A program made the position numbers and the translations under genes. This document shows, one piece after another, positions 27,074 to 36,193 of a DNA stretch of 64,000 bases; within the stretch, counting starts at the first letter, position 1, and each line of letters begins with the position of its first letter. Where the stretch lies: assembly GCA_006969905.1 (NCBI GenBank), contig CP030887.1:2840730-2904729 (forward strand), in the 5' to 3' direction. Under the pieces are notes generated by a model that made no database searches, was not told the DNA's origin, and saw nothing but the letters and a program-made list of their open reading frames with translations. Source of the DNA: Balneolaceae bacterium (GTDB lineage Bacteria; Bacteroidota; Rhodothermia; Balneolales; Balneolaceae).

Positions 27074-28438
27074 ATGCCGATATACCAACTTTTATCCTTT
27101 AAAAAACTTCTCTTTTCTATTGCATTCCTATTTTTATTTAGTTCTTTCTCCTTCTCTCAATTCAGTACAAACGGCTTTTTAAGAAACTACAATGCGGTTT
27201 TAACTACTAATGATAACGAATACCTGGTGGGAAGAAACCGATTCTTACTTAATGTGGAGCACCCTATAAGCATAGGTAGAATTTTTATCTCCAATGAAAT
27301 CCTTAATACTTATACTACTTCATCAAATAATTATGTATACGATTTTGCTGAAGGATATGTAGATCTCTATTTCAAAAATTTTGACCTGAGGATCGGAAAG
27401 CAAATAGTTTCACAGGGTAAAACGGACGGCGCTTTCATCAGTGATATTATCTCTCCTGTAGATTTGAGTGAGTTCCTCACAATTGAGTTAGAAGATATCA
27501 GAATTGGAATTCCTGCTGCAAAATACACCCAGTATTTTAGAGCCAATTATCTCGAAATACTGGCTACGCCCATTTTTCAATCAAATACGTTTGCATTACC
27601 CGGTACCAGATGGTTTCCATTTTCTCAATTCGAACAAAATGGAAACGTTACTTATGCTGATTCAACTTCTGAAACTACCAAACCGTTATTCCAGGGTTTA
27701 ATCAAATATTCATTCAGGGAAAAAATTAGTTGGGATTTAGATGTTTTTGCCATGTATTGGACTGAGGGCTCCCCTTCTTTTCGCAAAGACTTGGTCTTTA
27801 CGGGCTCTCCTTCTACTCAACAGCCCTCCCTGTTACTTACAAGAAAATTCCAAAGCTCTCCGATTGTTGGTTATTACGGAGATTATATTGTTAATGATTA
27901 CTTGTTAATTAAATCAGAATCAGCTTTCCATTTCAGGAAGCAATTTGATTACCTCCCCCCATCCATACGTCAAACAGACTTGAACAACCTGTCTCCCCAA
28001 CAACAGGTATTGGTTGGGCAGGCTTTTGCCAATAATGATGATGGCTTTCTTACCAACAAACCCTGGCTTGCCAGTATGATTGGAATTCAATCTGAATTAG
28101 ATGACTGGACAATAACTACCCAGTTCATCAATGAATACATCTTTAATTACCAAACAGACATACTGCAGGAACAAAACTTTTATTACAGCACTCTGATGTT
28201 ACAAAGAAGCCTGTTGCGTGAAAAAATGACACTTTATGCATTCGGTCGATACAACTATGTAGGAAAGGATTTCTGGGTTCATCCACGTGCTACTTATGAA
28301 GTTGCTGAAGCTGTAGAAACCACCCTGGGCTTTCACCTTTTTTATGGCGAAGATCAGGAACGTTATTATGGCCACTTTAGCTTTCAGGACTACCAATCGA
28401 ATAGCTTTATATATTTGAAACTTGCTGCTTATTTCTAA
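27074..28438 (+). CDS. Outer-membrane beta-barrel protein (porin-like)
   Basis: 454 residues with a signal peptide (ending SFSQF) and a long series of amphipathic strands, aromatic-rich turns and a C-terminal strand ending in phenylalanine (FIYLKLAAYF). NFDLRIGKQIVSQGKTDGAFISDIISPVD is reminiscent of barrel families encoded next to MMPL-type transporters, such as DUF1302. No firm family can be assigned. The next gene, an MMPL/RND protein, starts 6 bases later, so the pair probably forms an export route across both membranes. Confidence 0.7.
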   Translation: MPIYQLLSFKKLLFSIAFLFLFSSFSFSQFSTNGFLRNYNAVLTTNDNEYLVGRNRFLLNVEHPISIGRIFISNEILNTYTTSSNNYVYDFAEGYVDLYFKNFDLRIGKQIVSQGKTDGAFISDIISPVDLSEFLTIELEDIRIGIPAAKYTQYFRANYLEILATPIFQSNTFALPGTRWFPFSQFEQNGNVTYADSTSETTKPLFQGLIKYSFREKISWDLDVFAMYWTEGSPSFRKDLVFTGSPSTQQPSLLLTRKFQSSPIVGYYGDYIVNDYLLIKSESAFHFRKQFDYLPPSIRQTDLNNLSPQQQVLVGQAFANNDDGFLTNKPWLASMIGIQSELDDWTITTQFINEYIFNYQTDILQEQNFYYSTLMLQRSLLREKMTLYAFGRYNYVGKDFWVHPRATYEVAEAVETTLGFHLFYGEDQERYYGHFSFQDYQSNSFIYLKLAAYF

Positions 28439-28444
28439 CTGTTG

Positions 28445-30787
28445 ATGAGAAAATTTTCCAATTTTGTACTTAAACATCCCAGGCTAATTACCCTTGGGAT
28501 TGTTATAGTTACCATTCTGTCCATCTATCCTGCCTCCGGGATAAAAACAGATTTTGACTTGGAGAATTTCTATCCAAAAAAAGACCCTACGGTACAATTT
28601 TACCAGGCAATGGAAGATGAGTTTGGCCGTGATGACAACATCATCATGCTTGGCTATCAAAGCGAAACTCTATTTACTGAAGAGGGGCTTATCAGGCTTA
28701 AGAAAATATCTGAATTGTTAGAGGGAATTGAAAATGTATCGGAGGTGCGCAGCCTTTGGACAGCTGAGGAAATGATTAACAGGAATGGCACCCTCATCTT
28801 CCAACCTCTTTTGCACCAAGATTCCCTTGCAAACAATATTTCTGAATTAAAGAAGAAGGTTACAGGCGATCCCTTCTCAAAAGGTTTTTTCATCAGCGAA
28901 GATGCTACAACTACTGCCTTCTATCTGGAAATTGATGAAGAAGTAAATTCATACGAAACCAGGAATCAAATCATTGATGAACTCGAAAGCATTACCGCAG
29001 CCTATCCTGAAATCGATTTTAAAACCACGGGCATCCCTTATTTTAGAAACCAGTACGTGAATATGTTGAATGGAGAAGTACTGTTTTACATCTCCTTCTC
29101 TTCAGTGCTGATTATCATTTTACTTTGGTATTTGTATCGCAGCTTCACAGGTATTTTTATACCCATGCTCATTGTTTGGCTTACCGTTCTTTTTACAGTA
29201 GCTACCGTCACTTTAACCGGGGGATATCTTGAAATAATGAGCAGTACTATTGCTCCAATCCTGTTATGCGTGGGAGTGGCCGATTCCATCCACATGATCT
29301 CAAAATTTGATGATGCCGTTCAGCATGGATTTAAAAAACAGAAAGCAATTATGGAGATGCTCCTGACATTGGGCAGTGCCACACTTTTGACCAGTGTTAC
29401 AACCGCAATCGGGTTCGGGACTTTGCTTACCAGCAATGTTGTACCCATGAAACGATTTGGTATTTATACAGCGGTTGGAGTTTTAATAGCCTATACGATC
29501 ACCATATTTCTGCTTCCGTCGATACTTAAATTGATTAAAACAAAAAGGGTTTTTAAGAAGAACGGAGGAAGATTATATCCGTTATTGGCTGACTGGCTTT
29601 TGAAGCTCTCTTTCTTCACTAAGAAACATAACAGGACTATATCAATTGGATCGTTAGTCACATGTGGTTTAATCGGACTGGGAATCTTTCAGCTAAATGT
29701 TAATGGAAGGGTTTTTGATGACGTGAGCCAAAGTTCAGTGCTGATCCAAGACAGTAACTTTTTTTCTGAAAACCTCGCTCCTGCTTTCCCACTGGAACTG
29801 GTAATAGATACCAAGCAAGAGTATGGGATTGAAAATCCTGAGTTTTTGCAACGGGTAGAAAACCTTCAGCAGCACCTGCTGGGTTATCCTGAAATAAAGA
29901 GGGCCACTTCGTTTACTACCCTGCTTAAAGAGTTACATCAAACTATGGCGCCCGAGCAAGCAGCCGTGGATTCCCTGCCAGATAGTGAACAATTGATTTC
30001 TCAATACCTGTTGCTTCTAGAAATAAATGATAATGATATATTAAGCAGGGTCACTGATTTCGACTATCAAAAAATTCGCTTGTCTTCTCAAACCCTGGAT
30101 GCGGGCTCTATGAGGATCAACCAGATCAGAGACTCATTGGATATATATTTATCAGCTAATTTCCCCAATGAAGAAGTAATTGTTACAGGCTCTACGGTTT
30201 TAAGTGCTGATTTAGTTGGCAAAATGGTTTATTCCCTGGCTTCCAGTATCGGGCTGGCTTTTATTTGCATCTCCATACTTATGGCATTCTTGTTCAGGGA
30301 TTTAAAAATGGTAATAATATCACTTATACCCAACATTATACCCTTAATTCTTATTGCCGGTTTAATGGGTTTGATCGGTATCGACATAAAACCTTCAACC
30401 GCTGTAATCTTTACCATCGCTTTTGGAATAGCTGTAGATGATACTATTCATTACCTGGCGCGATTCAGGATTGAACTTAAAAGAGGCTTAGATGTTGAAG
30501 AAGCATTACAGGTTACCACTCAAAAAACAGGCCGGGCTATAATAATTACAAGTATCATTTTGCTGGCAGGATTTGGCACACTTATTACCAGTGCATTTAC
30601 ATCAACTATGCTGATGGGTATTTTGGTTTCATCAACTATTTTCTTTGCTGTAACAGCAGACTTGTTTGTACTTCCAGCGCTTTTCCATTGGATAAAACCG
30701 AATCTTAAAGTGGAAGAAATGCCTTCAATTCTTGCAGAATCTTCCTATGGATCTCGATGGGTGAAAAGCGAGAATCAATCGTCTTAA
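28445..30787 (+). CDS. MMPL/RND-family transporter
   Basis: About 780 residues with the two-fold RND layout. One membrane helix comes first (PRLITLGIVIVTILSIYPASG), then a large periplasmic loop, a five-to-six-helix bundle (about 210-365), a second periplasmic loop and a second bundle (about 590-745). Conserved bundle residues include GVADSIHMISKFDDA and GIAVDDTIHYLARF, proton-relay-like segments of the hopanoid/lipid (HpnN, MmpL) subgroup. The substrate is probably lipid-like or hydrophobic. I prefer the second start (ATG after TTG). Its 3' end overlaps the convergent tmk gene by 83 bases. Confidence 0.85.
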   Translation: MRKFSNFVLKHPRLITLGIVIVTILSIYPASGIKTDFDLENFYPKKDPTVQFYQAMEDEFGRDDNIIMLGYQSETLFTEEGLIRLKKISELLEGIENVSEVRSLWTAEEMINRNGTLIFQPLLHQDSLANNISELKKKVTGDPFSKGFFISEDATTTAFYLEIDEEVNSYETRNQIIDELESITAAYPEIDFKTTGIPYFRNQYVNMLNGEVLFYISFSSVLIIILLWYLYRSFTGIFIPMLIVWLTVLFTVATVTLTGGYLEIMSSTIAPILLCVGVADSIHMISKFDDAVQHGFKKQKAIMEMLLTLGSATLLTSVTTAIGFGTLLTSNVVPMKRFGIYTAVGVLIAYTITIFLLPSILKLIKTKRVFKKNGGRLYPLLADWLLKLSFFTKKHNRTISIGSLVTCGLIGLGIFQLNVNGRVFDDVSQSSVLIQDSNFFSENLAPAFPLELVIDTKQEYGIENPEFLQRVENLQQHLLGYPEIKRATSFTTLLKELHQTMAPEQAAVDSLPDSEQLISQYLLLLEINDNDILSRVTDFDYQKIRLSSQTLDAGSMRINQIRDSLDIYLSANFPNEEVIVTGSTVLSADLVGKMVYSLASSIGLAFICISILMAFLFRDLKMVIISLIPNIIPLILIAGLMGLIGIDIKPSTAVIFTIAFGIAVDDTIHYLARFRIELKRGLDVEEALQVTTQKTGRAIIITSIILLAGFGTLITSAFTSTMLMGILVSSTIFFAVTADLFVLPALFHWIKPNLKVEEMPSILAESSYGSRWVKSENQSS

Positions 30788-31313
30788 TCCGTTTTTCTGT
30801 TTTTGCCATCTCCTCAAATCCCAACACTACCCTTTCATAAAAAGAGTTACTCGATTTTTCCATGCGATCCTTTTCCATATGGGATGTTCGTTTTGCGGAT
30901 TCCTCTAAACTTATCTTAAGATAAAAGGTGATATCGGGGGTAATGCTGTGCGAAGCAATCTCATTTATTTGTTGGATCTGCACTAATGGTAAACTTTCTC
31001 TTCCGTATCCCTGGTAAGCGGTGGTTGAATCATAAAACCGATCCAGTATAACTATCGCATCTTCATTTAAAAGCGGGGTCACTTTTTCAGCAATTAACTG
31101 GGAGCGTGCTGCAGAAAACAACAACAACTCCGTAACCGGGTTAATCTCCAATTCCGGGTTCAATAACATACCCCGGATTAGTTCTGATATATCCGTTCCA
31201 CCGGGTTCGCGAAATACTTCAACCCTGTAACCTCGCTTACTCAGTTTATCCCGGAGCAAATCAATTTGAGTAGATTTGCCACTCCCGTCTATTCCTTCAA
31301 ATGTAATTAGCAT
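30705..31313 (-). CDS. tmk: Thymidylate kinase
   Basis: Phosphorylates dTMP to dTDP. 202 residues with the P-loop GIDGSGKST (7-15), REPGGT, the DR-x-x-DST signature (DRFYDSTTAYQGYGR) and a lid region. The C-terminal 27 codons lie on the strand opposite the MMPL gene end, an unusually long tail-to-tail overlap. The frame and length are normal, so both genes look intact. Confidence 0.94.
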   Translation of the reverse strand: MLITFEGIDGSGKSTQIDLLRDKLSKRGYRVEVFREPGGTDISELIRGMLLNPELEINPVTELLLFSAARSQLIAEKVTPLLNEDAIVILDRFYDSTTAYQGYGRESLPLVQIQQINEIASHSITPDITFYLKISLEESAKRTSHMEKDRMEKSSNSFYERVVLGFEEMAKTEKRIKTIDSRFSPIEIHRKILQELKAFLPL

Positions 31314-31392
31314 AAATTGAATCTACTAAGAAATGCGGAAGTTTACGCCTGTAAATTTTAGAAAGTCCGGCGTCTTAAAAAGCCTTACTACA

Positions 31393-31479
31393 GTCATCCC
31401 TGCGAAGGCAGAGGTTTGGAGCTGAATAGGAGCACCGGGCATTGATCTGGCTCTGGATTCCCACCTTCGTGGGAATGAC
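31393..31479. repeat. Imperfect inverted repeat, intergenic palindromic element
   Basis: GTCATCCCTGCGAAGGCAGA at the left and the partly complementary CTGGATTCCCACCTTCGTGGG with AATGAC at the right form a large imperfect hairpin between tmk and the PspC gene. The right arm is itself a small palindrome (CCCACcttcGTGGG). This resembles REP/MITE-like intergenic elements that occur in many copies in bacterial genomes; copy number cannot be judged from one window. Confidence 0.65.
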
Positions 31480-31495
31480 TTTGAGGTGTGCTCTG

Positions 31496-31557
31496 GTCAT
31501 TGCGAGATTTATATAATTACTTTAGGGTTGTGGGCATCCCAGGGAAGCAATCCCACA
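31496..31557. repeat. Second intergenic repeat-like element
   Basis: Opens with GTCATTGCGAGA and closes with GGGAAGCAATCCCACA; TGTGGG (31529-31534) and CCCACA (31552-31557) form a stem. The GTCATTGCGAG and GAAGCAATC arms are a pattern often seen in repeated intergenic palindromes. It directly follows the first element, so this 279-base gap is mostly repeat sequence. Confidence 0.5.
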
Positions 31558-31592
31558 TTTGACTATCACGTACTTCTTTGGCTTATATAATC

Positions 31593-32309
31593 CTAAAAAC
31601 TGAAGTCGTCCATCATTTCTATGGGCTCTTTAGGCATAGCAATTGACAAACCCAAGTAAATCAAAGAAGTGGTTCCCCATGACATGAAGAAGGTAGCCAC
31701 AAAAATTAACCGCACTACTGTAGCACTTATTCCAAAATACTTTGCCAAACCACTACAGACACCTGCAATCTTTTTATTGGTTCTGGATTTCATTAAACGC
31801 CTGGCATGTCTGTATCCGAACTGATCAAAACTATAATTTGAACTCGACCGACTGGAGGAGAAACTTTCTGAGTCTAAATCATTATTTAAACGACTTGTGG
31901 TTTCCCCGCCGGGTATGTCATCTGAAAAGCTGTCAAACTTTCGGCTTTTGTTTCGCTTTCTATTTTTTCTCTTTTCTTTCCTCTCTCTTTTGCGATCACC
32001 AACTAAAAACCCGAAACCAATAAGAGTAACCAGTATACCTCCTATAATCGGCAAGGCAGAAATAGCATCCTGGGAAAAATTGGCCAGGCCTTGTCCAATA
32101 GGTAAACCAATAGCCTGGAGCAAGAACGTAAGTGCTATGAACAGCATACCCAATCCAGCAATGGTGGAAATGTTCCAGATGCCCTTCCCGTCTTCTTTGG
32201 GTTCTTCTTTAAGAAACTCCTGCATCGTGGATTGAAGTTCAAATTCATCAAACTCCAATGTTGCTGATCCTGTTTTAGAAGTTCTTTTTTGTCTTATTTG
32301 GTCTGCCAT
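31593..32309 (-). CDS. PspC-domain membrane protein
   Basis: 238 residues. Two hydrophobic helices (about 45-65 and 85-105) are followed by a very basic stretch (RKRERKEKRKNRKRNK) and a serine-rich linker. A C-terminal PspC domain follows (RLMKSRTNKKIAGVCSGLAKYFGISATVVRLIF) with another helix pair. PspC domains occur in envelope-stress proteins related to the phage-shock response. The order, with the PspC domain last rather than first, is less usual. It sits in the tmk-to-bshC minus-strand group. Confidence 0.85.
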   Translation of the reverse strand: MADQIRQKRTSKTGSATLEFDEFELQSTMQEFLKEEPKEDGKGIWNISTIAGLGMLFIALTFLLQAIGLPIGQGLANFSQDAISALPIIGGILVTLIGFGFLVGDRKRERKEKRKNRKRNKSRKFDSFSDDIPGGETTSRLNNDLDSESFSSSRSSSNYSFDQFGYRHARRLMKSRTNKKIAGVCSGLAKYFGISATVVRLIFVATFFMSWGTTSLIYLGLSIAMPKEPIEMMDDFSF

Positions 32310-32329
32310 TTTATTTCCTCCGCAAGCTG

Positions 32330-32926
32330 CTACGAAGGCTGATTTTGATTGTTACGGTTATACACTGATTTTTCAGTTATAAGAATATCCAATTTCTCAT
32401 CAAAGGCTTCAACTGGAATTTCGGGTAATAAAAAGTCCTCAAACAGTAACCCCGCTTTTGTACTCTTTTCGCTTTTTAGAAAACGATCATAGAACCCTTT
32501 GCCATACCCAAGGCGATTAAACTTTAAATCTGCAGCTAACAAAGGAACTATCACCAAATCGGCTTTTAATGCAGTTTGTACCAGGCTTTTTGGTTCCAAT
32601 ACCCCCCATTTATTAGTGCTAAGGTCATCAAATGAATTTATCTCAACCGTATTCAATTGCATTTTTTCGAAGTCTGTAACAGGAACCAGCACTTTCTTTT
32701 TTTGGGATAACATTTCCTGAATCAAAAGTTGAGTATCAACTTCTTTACGCTGATTCATAGAGATATAGCAATGGATAATCTCCGCTTCCTCAAACTGCTT
32801 TATAGATTTTAGCTGAGTTATTATCTGAGCGGATTTCTTTGACCAATCTGATTCACTTAAAGAATTACGAGTTTTCAGCAATTCTTTTCTTAGCTGTGAC
32901 TTTCTTTCAGAAACAGAATTCATCAA
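32330..32926 (-). CDS. 5-formyltetrahydrofolate cyclo-ligase
   Basis: Converts 5-formyl-THF to 5,10-methenyl-THF using ATP, recycling stored folate. 198 residues. The N-terminal RKSQLRKELLKTRNSLS helix, VIVPLLAADLKFNRLGYGKGFYDRFL (the family nucleotide-binding signature) and the closing strand LDILITEKSVYN are all present. It starts one base after the bshC stop region begins, so it is likely co-transcribed with bshC. Confidence 0.9.
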   Translation of the reverse strand: MMNSVSERKSQLRKELLKTRNSLSESDWSKKSAQIITQLKSIKQFEEAEIIHCYISMNQRKEVDTQLLIQEMLSQKKKVLVPVTDFEKMQLNTVEINSFDDLSTNKWGVLEPKSLVQTALKADLVIVPLLAADLKFNRLGYGKGFYDRFLKSEKSTKAGLLFEDFLLPEIPVEAFDEKLDILITEKSVYNRNNQNQPS

Positions 32927-34534
32927 TTAAAGGCTAATGATATGATGTTCGGCAAGATTAAGTTCTTCGCCCTCAAAAAGCTCAAGTAACTGATCCCAGA
33001 GATCAACCCCATATTTATTCATGAAGTACATAAAAGATACCTGCCTTTCCTGTAGGCCGCTATCAGGATAAAGCTGGGCTTTTGCCCTTCGGATTCGCTG
33101 AAGCTGTGTCTGCTCCTGTTGCTTAACAGACCGGTACACCCTCCCTTTTAACTTATCCAGTTCATTTTCAAAACCTGATAAAGTTTTGCCGGCCATTCCC
33201 TCTAAAGAACCATCGATCTCAGTAACAATTTTTACAGGATCTTTTGAAATGGTATTAAGCTTTTCTTTCCAGTCGTTAAAAACTGATTCAATATCTCTTG
33301 TTTCGGTCAACTCTACATACTCGGTTTCCAGGTCTTCAATTCTATAACCAAATTGATATAGCTCAAAAGGTAATTTTTCCAGTATCCGACCAATAGAAGA
33401 TTCCAGTAAAGTAACGCTCAGGCGTGGGAATATGACAGGCATTTCTAGATCAAAGACAGGATAGAAATCTTTCATTTGCGCGTAATAAGCCACTTCTCCC
33501 GGGCCAGCAACATATCCTAAAGTAGGTAGTAATTTATCCTGTACTACAGGGCGTAAGAAAACATTAGGAGAAAACCTTTCGGGGTTTGATTCAATAATGG
33601 CTATCAGTTCATCTTCCCCCCAGGAATAATCTCCTGCCTTCCACTCTTTTTCCCCTCGTTCAATTTTTACCCTTCCCTGCTCACCACACATATAAAAGAG
33701 GTTTGAATCTCCTAAAGTTACCTGGGAATGAAAGTTTTTGTCAATTTGAGCGGTCTTTTCGGCTAAAGCTTCATCAGCTATTGAGGATTTTAGTATAGAT
33801 GTCTTAAAGGTTTCTGTCACCAATGCCTTAACAGGCTTAAAATTACTGCCGGCAACCAAAAGCCCGTATTTCCCAAATAAAGAATCGATCATTTGTGCAA
33901 AAGCAGCGGCGAAGGTTTTCCCTTTGGTAAAGCTTGAATTAAAAATCGTCCACAGCTCATCAGAGAAGTCTGTTTCGTATATTCTTTCAGCTAAATCTTT
34001 TTTAAAGCTTTCCAATGAGCCATCCAATGTATATTCGGATACAGGAAATTTAGTGAGCTCGCTTTCATATTTGATTTTTTCCAAATCCTCATTTCCGGGA
34101 ATACCAAACCAGGCAACCTCATCAAAGTCGTGGTCTTCATCTGCAAGCCAAAAAACCGGCACTACCGGGCGATTCAACTTTGCTTCCCACTGTTTAGCGA
34201 GCAAAATAGTTGTGAGCGTTTTATAAACGGTATAAAGCGGACCGCCATATATGCCAAGCTGTTGCCCGGTAACTATTGCTAAAGCATTTGGAGAATCCAG
34301 TTTTTTAAGTTGCCCGCCCTGGCTAATTCCCAAATCTTTATGATATAATGAAAGAGCCTCTACATATTTTTTATGTAAAGGCTCTCCTTGTATAGAATCT
34401 GCTTTTTGTTGAACATCACGTTCATTAAACGGATCACAACAATAAAAATCCCCGAGTTTGGAAAAATCGGAAACGTAGGTTTTGAATAGTTTTGAAAACT
34501 GTAGCTTTTCGAACGAATAAATTTCTTTTTTCAC
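32927..34534 (-). CDS. bshC: Bacillithiol biosynthesis protein BshC (putative cysteine-adding enzyme)
   Basis: 535 residues, normal for BshC. Recognisable segments are AIVTGQQLGIYGGPLYTVYKTLTTI near residue 95, PVVPVFWLADEDHDFDEVAW, the NVFLRPVVQDKLLPTLGYVAGPGEVAYYAQ block, and a long C-terminal coiled coil before the end. BshC adds cysteine to GlcN-malate in the last step of bacillithiol synthesis. bshA and bshB are not in this window. The presence of bshC suggests a bacillithiol-using organism, as found in Firmicutes, Bacteroidota and relatives. Confidence 0.93.
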   Translation of the reverse strand: MKKEIYSFEKLQFSKLFKTYVSDFSKLGDFYCCDPFNERDVQQKADSIQGEPLHKKYVEALSLYHKDLGISQGGQLKKLDSPNALAIVTGQQLGIYGGPLYTVYKTLTTILLAKQWEAKLNRPVVPVFWLADEDHDFDEVAWFGIPGNEDLEKIKYESELTKFPVSEYTLDGSLESFKKDLAERIYETDFSDELWTIFNSSFTKGKTFAAAFAQMIDSLFGKYGLLVAGSNFKPVKALVTETFKTSILKSSIADEALAEKTAQIDKNFHSQVTLGDSNLFYMCGEQGRVKIERGEKEWKAGDYSWGEDELIAIIESNPERFSPNVFLRPVVQDKLLPTLGYVAGPGEVAYYAQMKDFYPVFDLEMPVIFPRLSVTLLESSIGRILEKLPFELYQFGYRIEDLETEYVELTETRDIESVFNDWKEKLNTISKDPVKIVTEIDGSLEGMAGKTLSGFENELDKLKGRVYRSVKQQEQTQLQRIRRAKAQLYPDSGLQERQVSFMYFMNKYGVDLWDQLLELFEGEELNLAEHHIISL

Positions 34535-34536
34535 AC

Positions 34537-35115
34537 TTACCCCTTAAGCTTTTGGATACTGTCCCGGATCTTTGCCGCTTTTTCGTAATTCTCCGTTTCT
34601 ATCGCAGTTTTAAGATCCAGCTCAAGTTGCTCAAGCTTAGATAATTCTTTTTTACCCACCTCTTCATTAACAACCCCGAGAGCTTCTTCCAGCGTATCAG
34701 GTTCCGGATCAGCACTAATGCCCGCTTCTCTTAATACTGATCCTTCCACAAATATAGAAGCCCCAAACCTTACTGCAAGGGCAATGGCATCACTAGGCCG
34801 CGCATCTAACTCGATCAGATTTCCATCCTTTTCATATATGATCTGAGCATAGAAAGTGCCCTCACTCAGTTCATTTACAATTACTTGTTTTACCTGCGTA
34901 TCAAAGCTTAGTAGCATATTTTTGAGAAGATCATGCGTCATCGGGCGGGGAGGTTTGATATTTTCAAGCTCAAGCGCAATAGCCTGAGCTTCGTAAGACC
35001 CAATTATTATCGGAAGCCTTCTACTCCCTTCTACCTCTGAAAGTATCAGGGCATAAGCTCCACCGCTGCTTGGGCTTGTGGAGAGGCCGAGTATTTCCAT
35101 TAATACTTTACTCAA
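34537..35115 (-). CDS. Bifunctional nuclease (BFN/DUF151) family protein with UVR motif
   Basis: 192 residues. The N-terminal BFN domain (LEVEGSRRLPIIIGSYEAQAIALELE-like segment, LDARPSDAIALAVRFGASIFVE) is followed by a C-terminal UvrB/UvrC-type helical hairpin (LSKLEQLELDLKTAIETENYEKAAKIRDSI). The BFN domain is related to plant proteins with reported nuclease activity; the bacterial role is not settled. The start used is TTG (MSKVLMEILGL); an ATG five codons in is the alternative. It is the first gene of the minus-strand group that runs to tmk, with 2 bases to bshC. Confidence 0.88.
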   Translation of the reverse strand: MSKVLMEILGLSTSPSSGGAYALILSEVEGSRRLPIIIGSYEAQAIALELENIKPPRPMTHDLLKNMLLSFDTQVKQVIVNELSEGTFYAQIIYEKDGNLIELDARPSDAIALAVRFGASIFVEGSVLREAGISADPEPDTLEEALGVVNEEVGKKELSKLEQLELDLKTAIETENYEKAAKIRDSIQKLKG

Positions 35116-35280
35116 TGTAGTCCTGTTGTCGTCTTTAATGATGAATTATGAATGTAACGATTTTTATGAAAGCGATAAACCAAGTCAAAATATACAATCT
35201 TAGTGAAACACTAACTTTACTTCCAAAAAAACAGAAATAAAACCTATATTCTCCCGCAAATTCGTTGACATTACCAATCA

Positions 35281-35310
35281 TTGAACCTAACTTTTTGGTT
35301 CTAAAATTTG
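35281..35310 (+). promoter_or_regulatory. Possible nuo operon promoter
   Basis: TTG (35281-35283) and AAAATTTG (35303-35310) lie 19 bases apart, the spacing and seven-of-eight -7 match of the Bacteroidota consensus. GAACC and GGTTC in the spacer form a short inverted repeat that could also be an operator. The nuoA ATG follows 13 bases after the -7 element. The remaining 165 bases back to the BFN gene show nothing further. Confidence 0.45.
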
Positions 35311-35323
35311 ATTCAAAAAACGT

Positions 35324-35698
35324 ATGCTCGATAGTTACTTCCCGATTATTATTCTACTAGGCATTGCCATATTCCTTGCCATACTTTTAATGACACTTTC
35401 GAGAGTTTTAGGGCCTTATCGACCTAACAAGAATAAGCTAAATCCCTACGAAAGTGGTATGGATCCGGTAGGTGAAGCACGTGAAAGATATTCTATTTCT
35501 TTTTACCTCGTGGCAATGGAGTTCATTGTATTCGACCTCGAAGTAGTATTTATCTATCCCTGGGCGGTACGCTTTATGGAGCTTGGACTTGGAACGTTCA
35601 TTGCTATGATGATATTTATTATTGTACTGTTCGTCGGGCTATTATATACGCTCAAAAAAGGAACACTGGACTGGGATCTCAAAACAAATAAAATTTAA
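35324..35698 (+). CDS. nuoA: NADH-quinone oxidoreductase subunit A
   Basis: A small three-helix membrane subunit of complex I, 124 residues. [37 protein letters not shown] is the family signature, with acidic residues in the second helix that line the quinone/proton region. It is the first gene of the nuo cluster, with its own promoter-like site. Confidence 0.95.
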   Translation: MLDSYFPIIILLGIAIFLAILLMTLSRVLGPYRPNKNKLNPYESGMDPVGEARERYSISFYLVAMEFIVFDLEVVFIYPWAVRFMELGLGTFIAMMIFIIVLFVGLLYTLKKGTLDWDLKTNKI

Positions 35699-35708
35699 GT
35701 ATATATAC

Positions 35709-36191
35709 ATGGGTATTGAATCGGCATTAGGAGAAGGTTATCTAACTACCCGCCTTGATAAATTAATAAACTGGGGACGCGCAAACGCAGCCTGGCCAAT
35801 GCCTATGGGGTTAGCCTGCTGCGCTATTGAGATGATGGCATTTGCTGGCCCGAAATATGATGTTTCCAGATTTGGCTCTGAGGTTTTTCGTTTCTCTCCG
35901 CGCCAAAGTGATGTAATGATTGTGGCCGGGTGGACTACGTATAAAATGTCTCACGCCATTCGAAGGATATGGGATCAAATGCCTGATCCAAAATGGTGTA
36001 TTGCTATGGGCGCATGTGCATCAACCGGAGGAATGCACCGTTGCTATGGTGTTGTGCAAGGTGTAGACAATTTTATACCGGTGGACGCTTATATATCCGG
36101 GTGCCCTCCCCGACCCGATGCTGTTATCCACGCTTTGTTGAAAATACAGGACAAAATTAAAACAGAACATTCCGTTCTTCTGGATACCTAG
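35709..36191 (+). CDS. nuoB: NADH-quinone oxidoreductase subunit B
   Basis: Carries iron-sulfur cluster N2, the last electron relay before quinone. 160 residues; ligand cysteines are in [10 protein letters not shown] (two adjacent Cys), MGACASTGG and SGCPPRPDA. The frame is open further upstream into nuoA, but the ATG of [10 protein letters not shown], 10 bases after the nuoA stop, gives the usual length. Confidence 0.96.
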   Translation: MGIESALGEGYLTTRLDKLINWGRANAAWPMPMGLACCAIEMMAFAGPKYDVSRFGSEVFRFSPRQSDVMIVAGWTTYKMSHAIRRIWDQMPDPKWCIAMGACASTGGMHRCYGVVQGVDNFIPVDAYISGCPPRPDAVIHALLKIQDKIKTEHSVLLDT

Positions 36192-36193
36192 TC

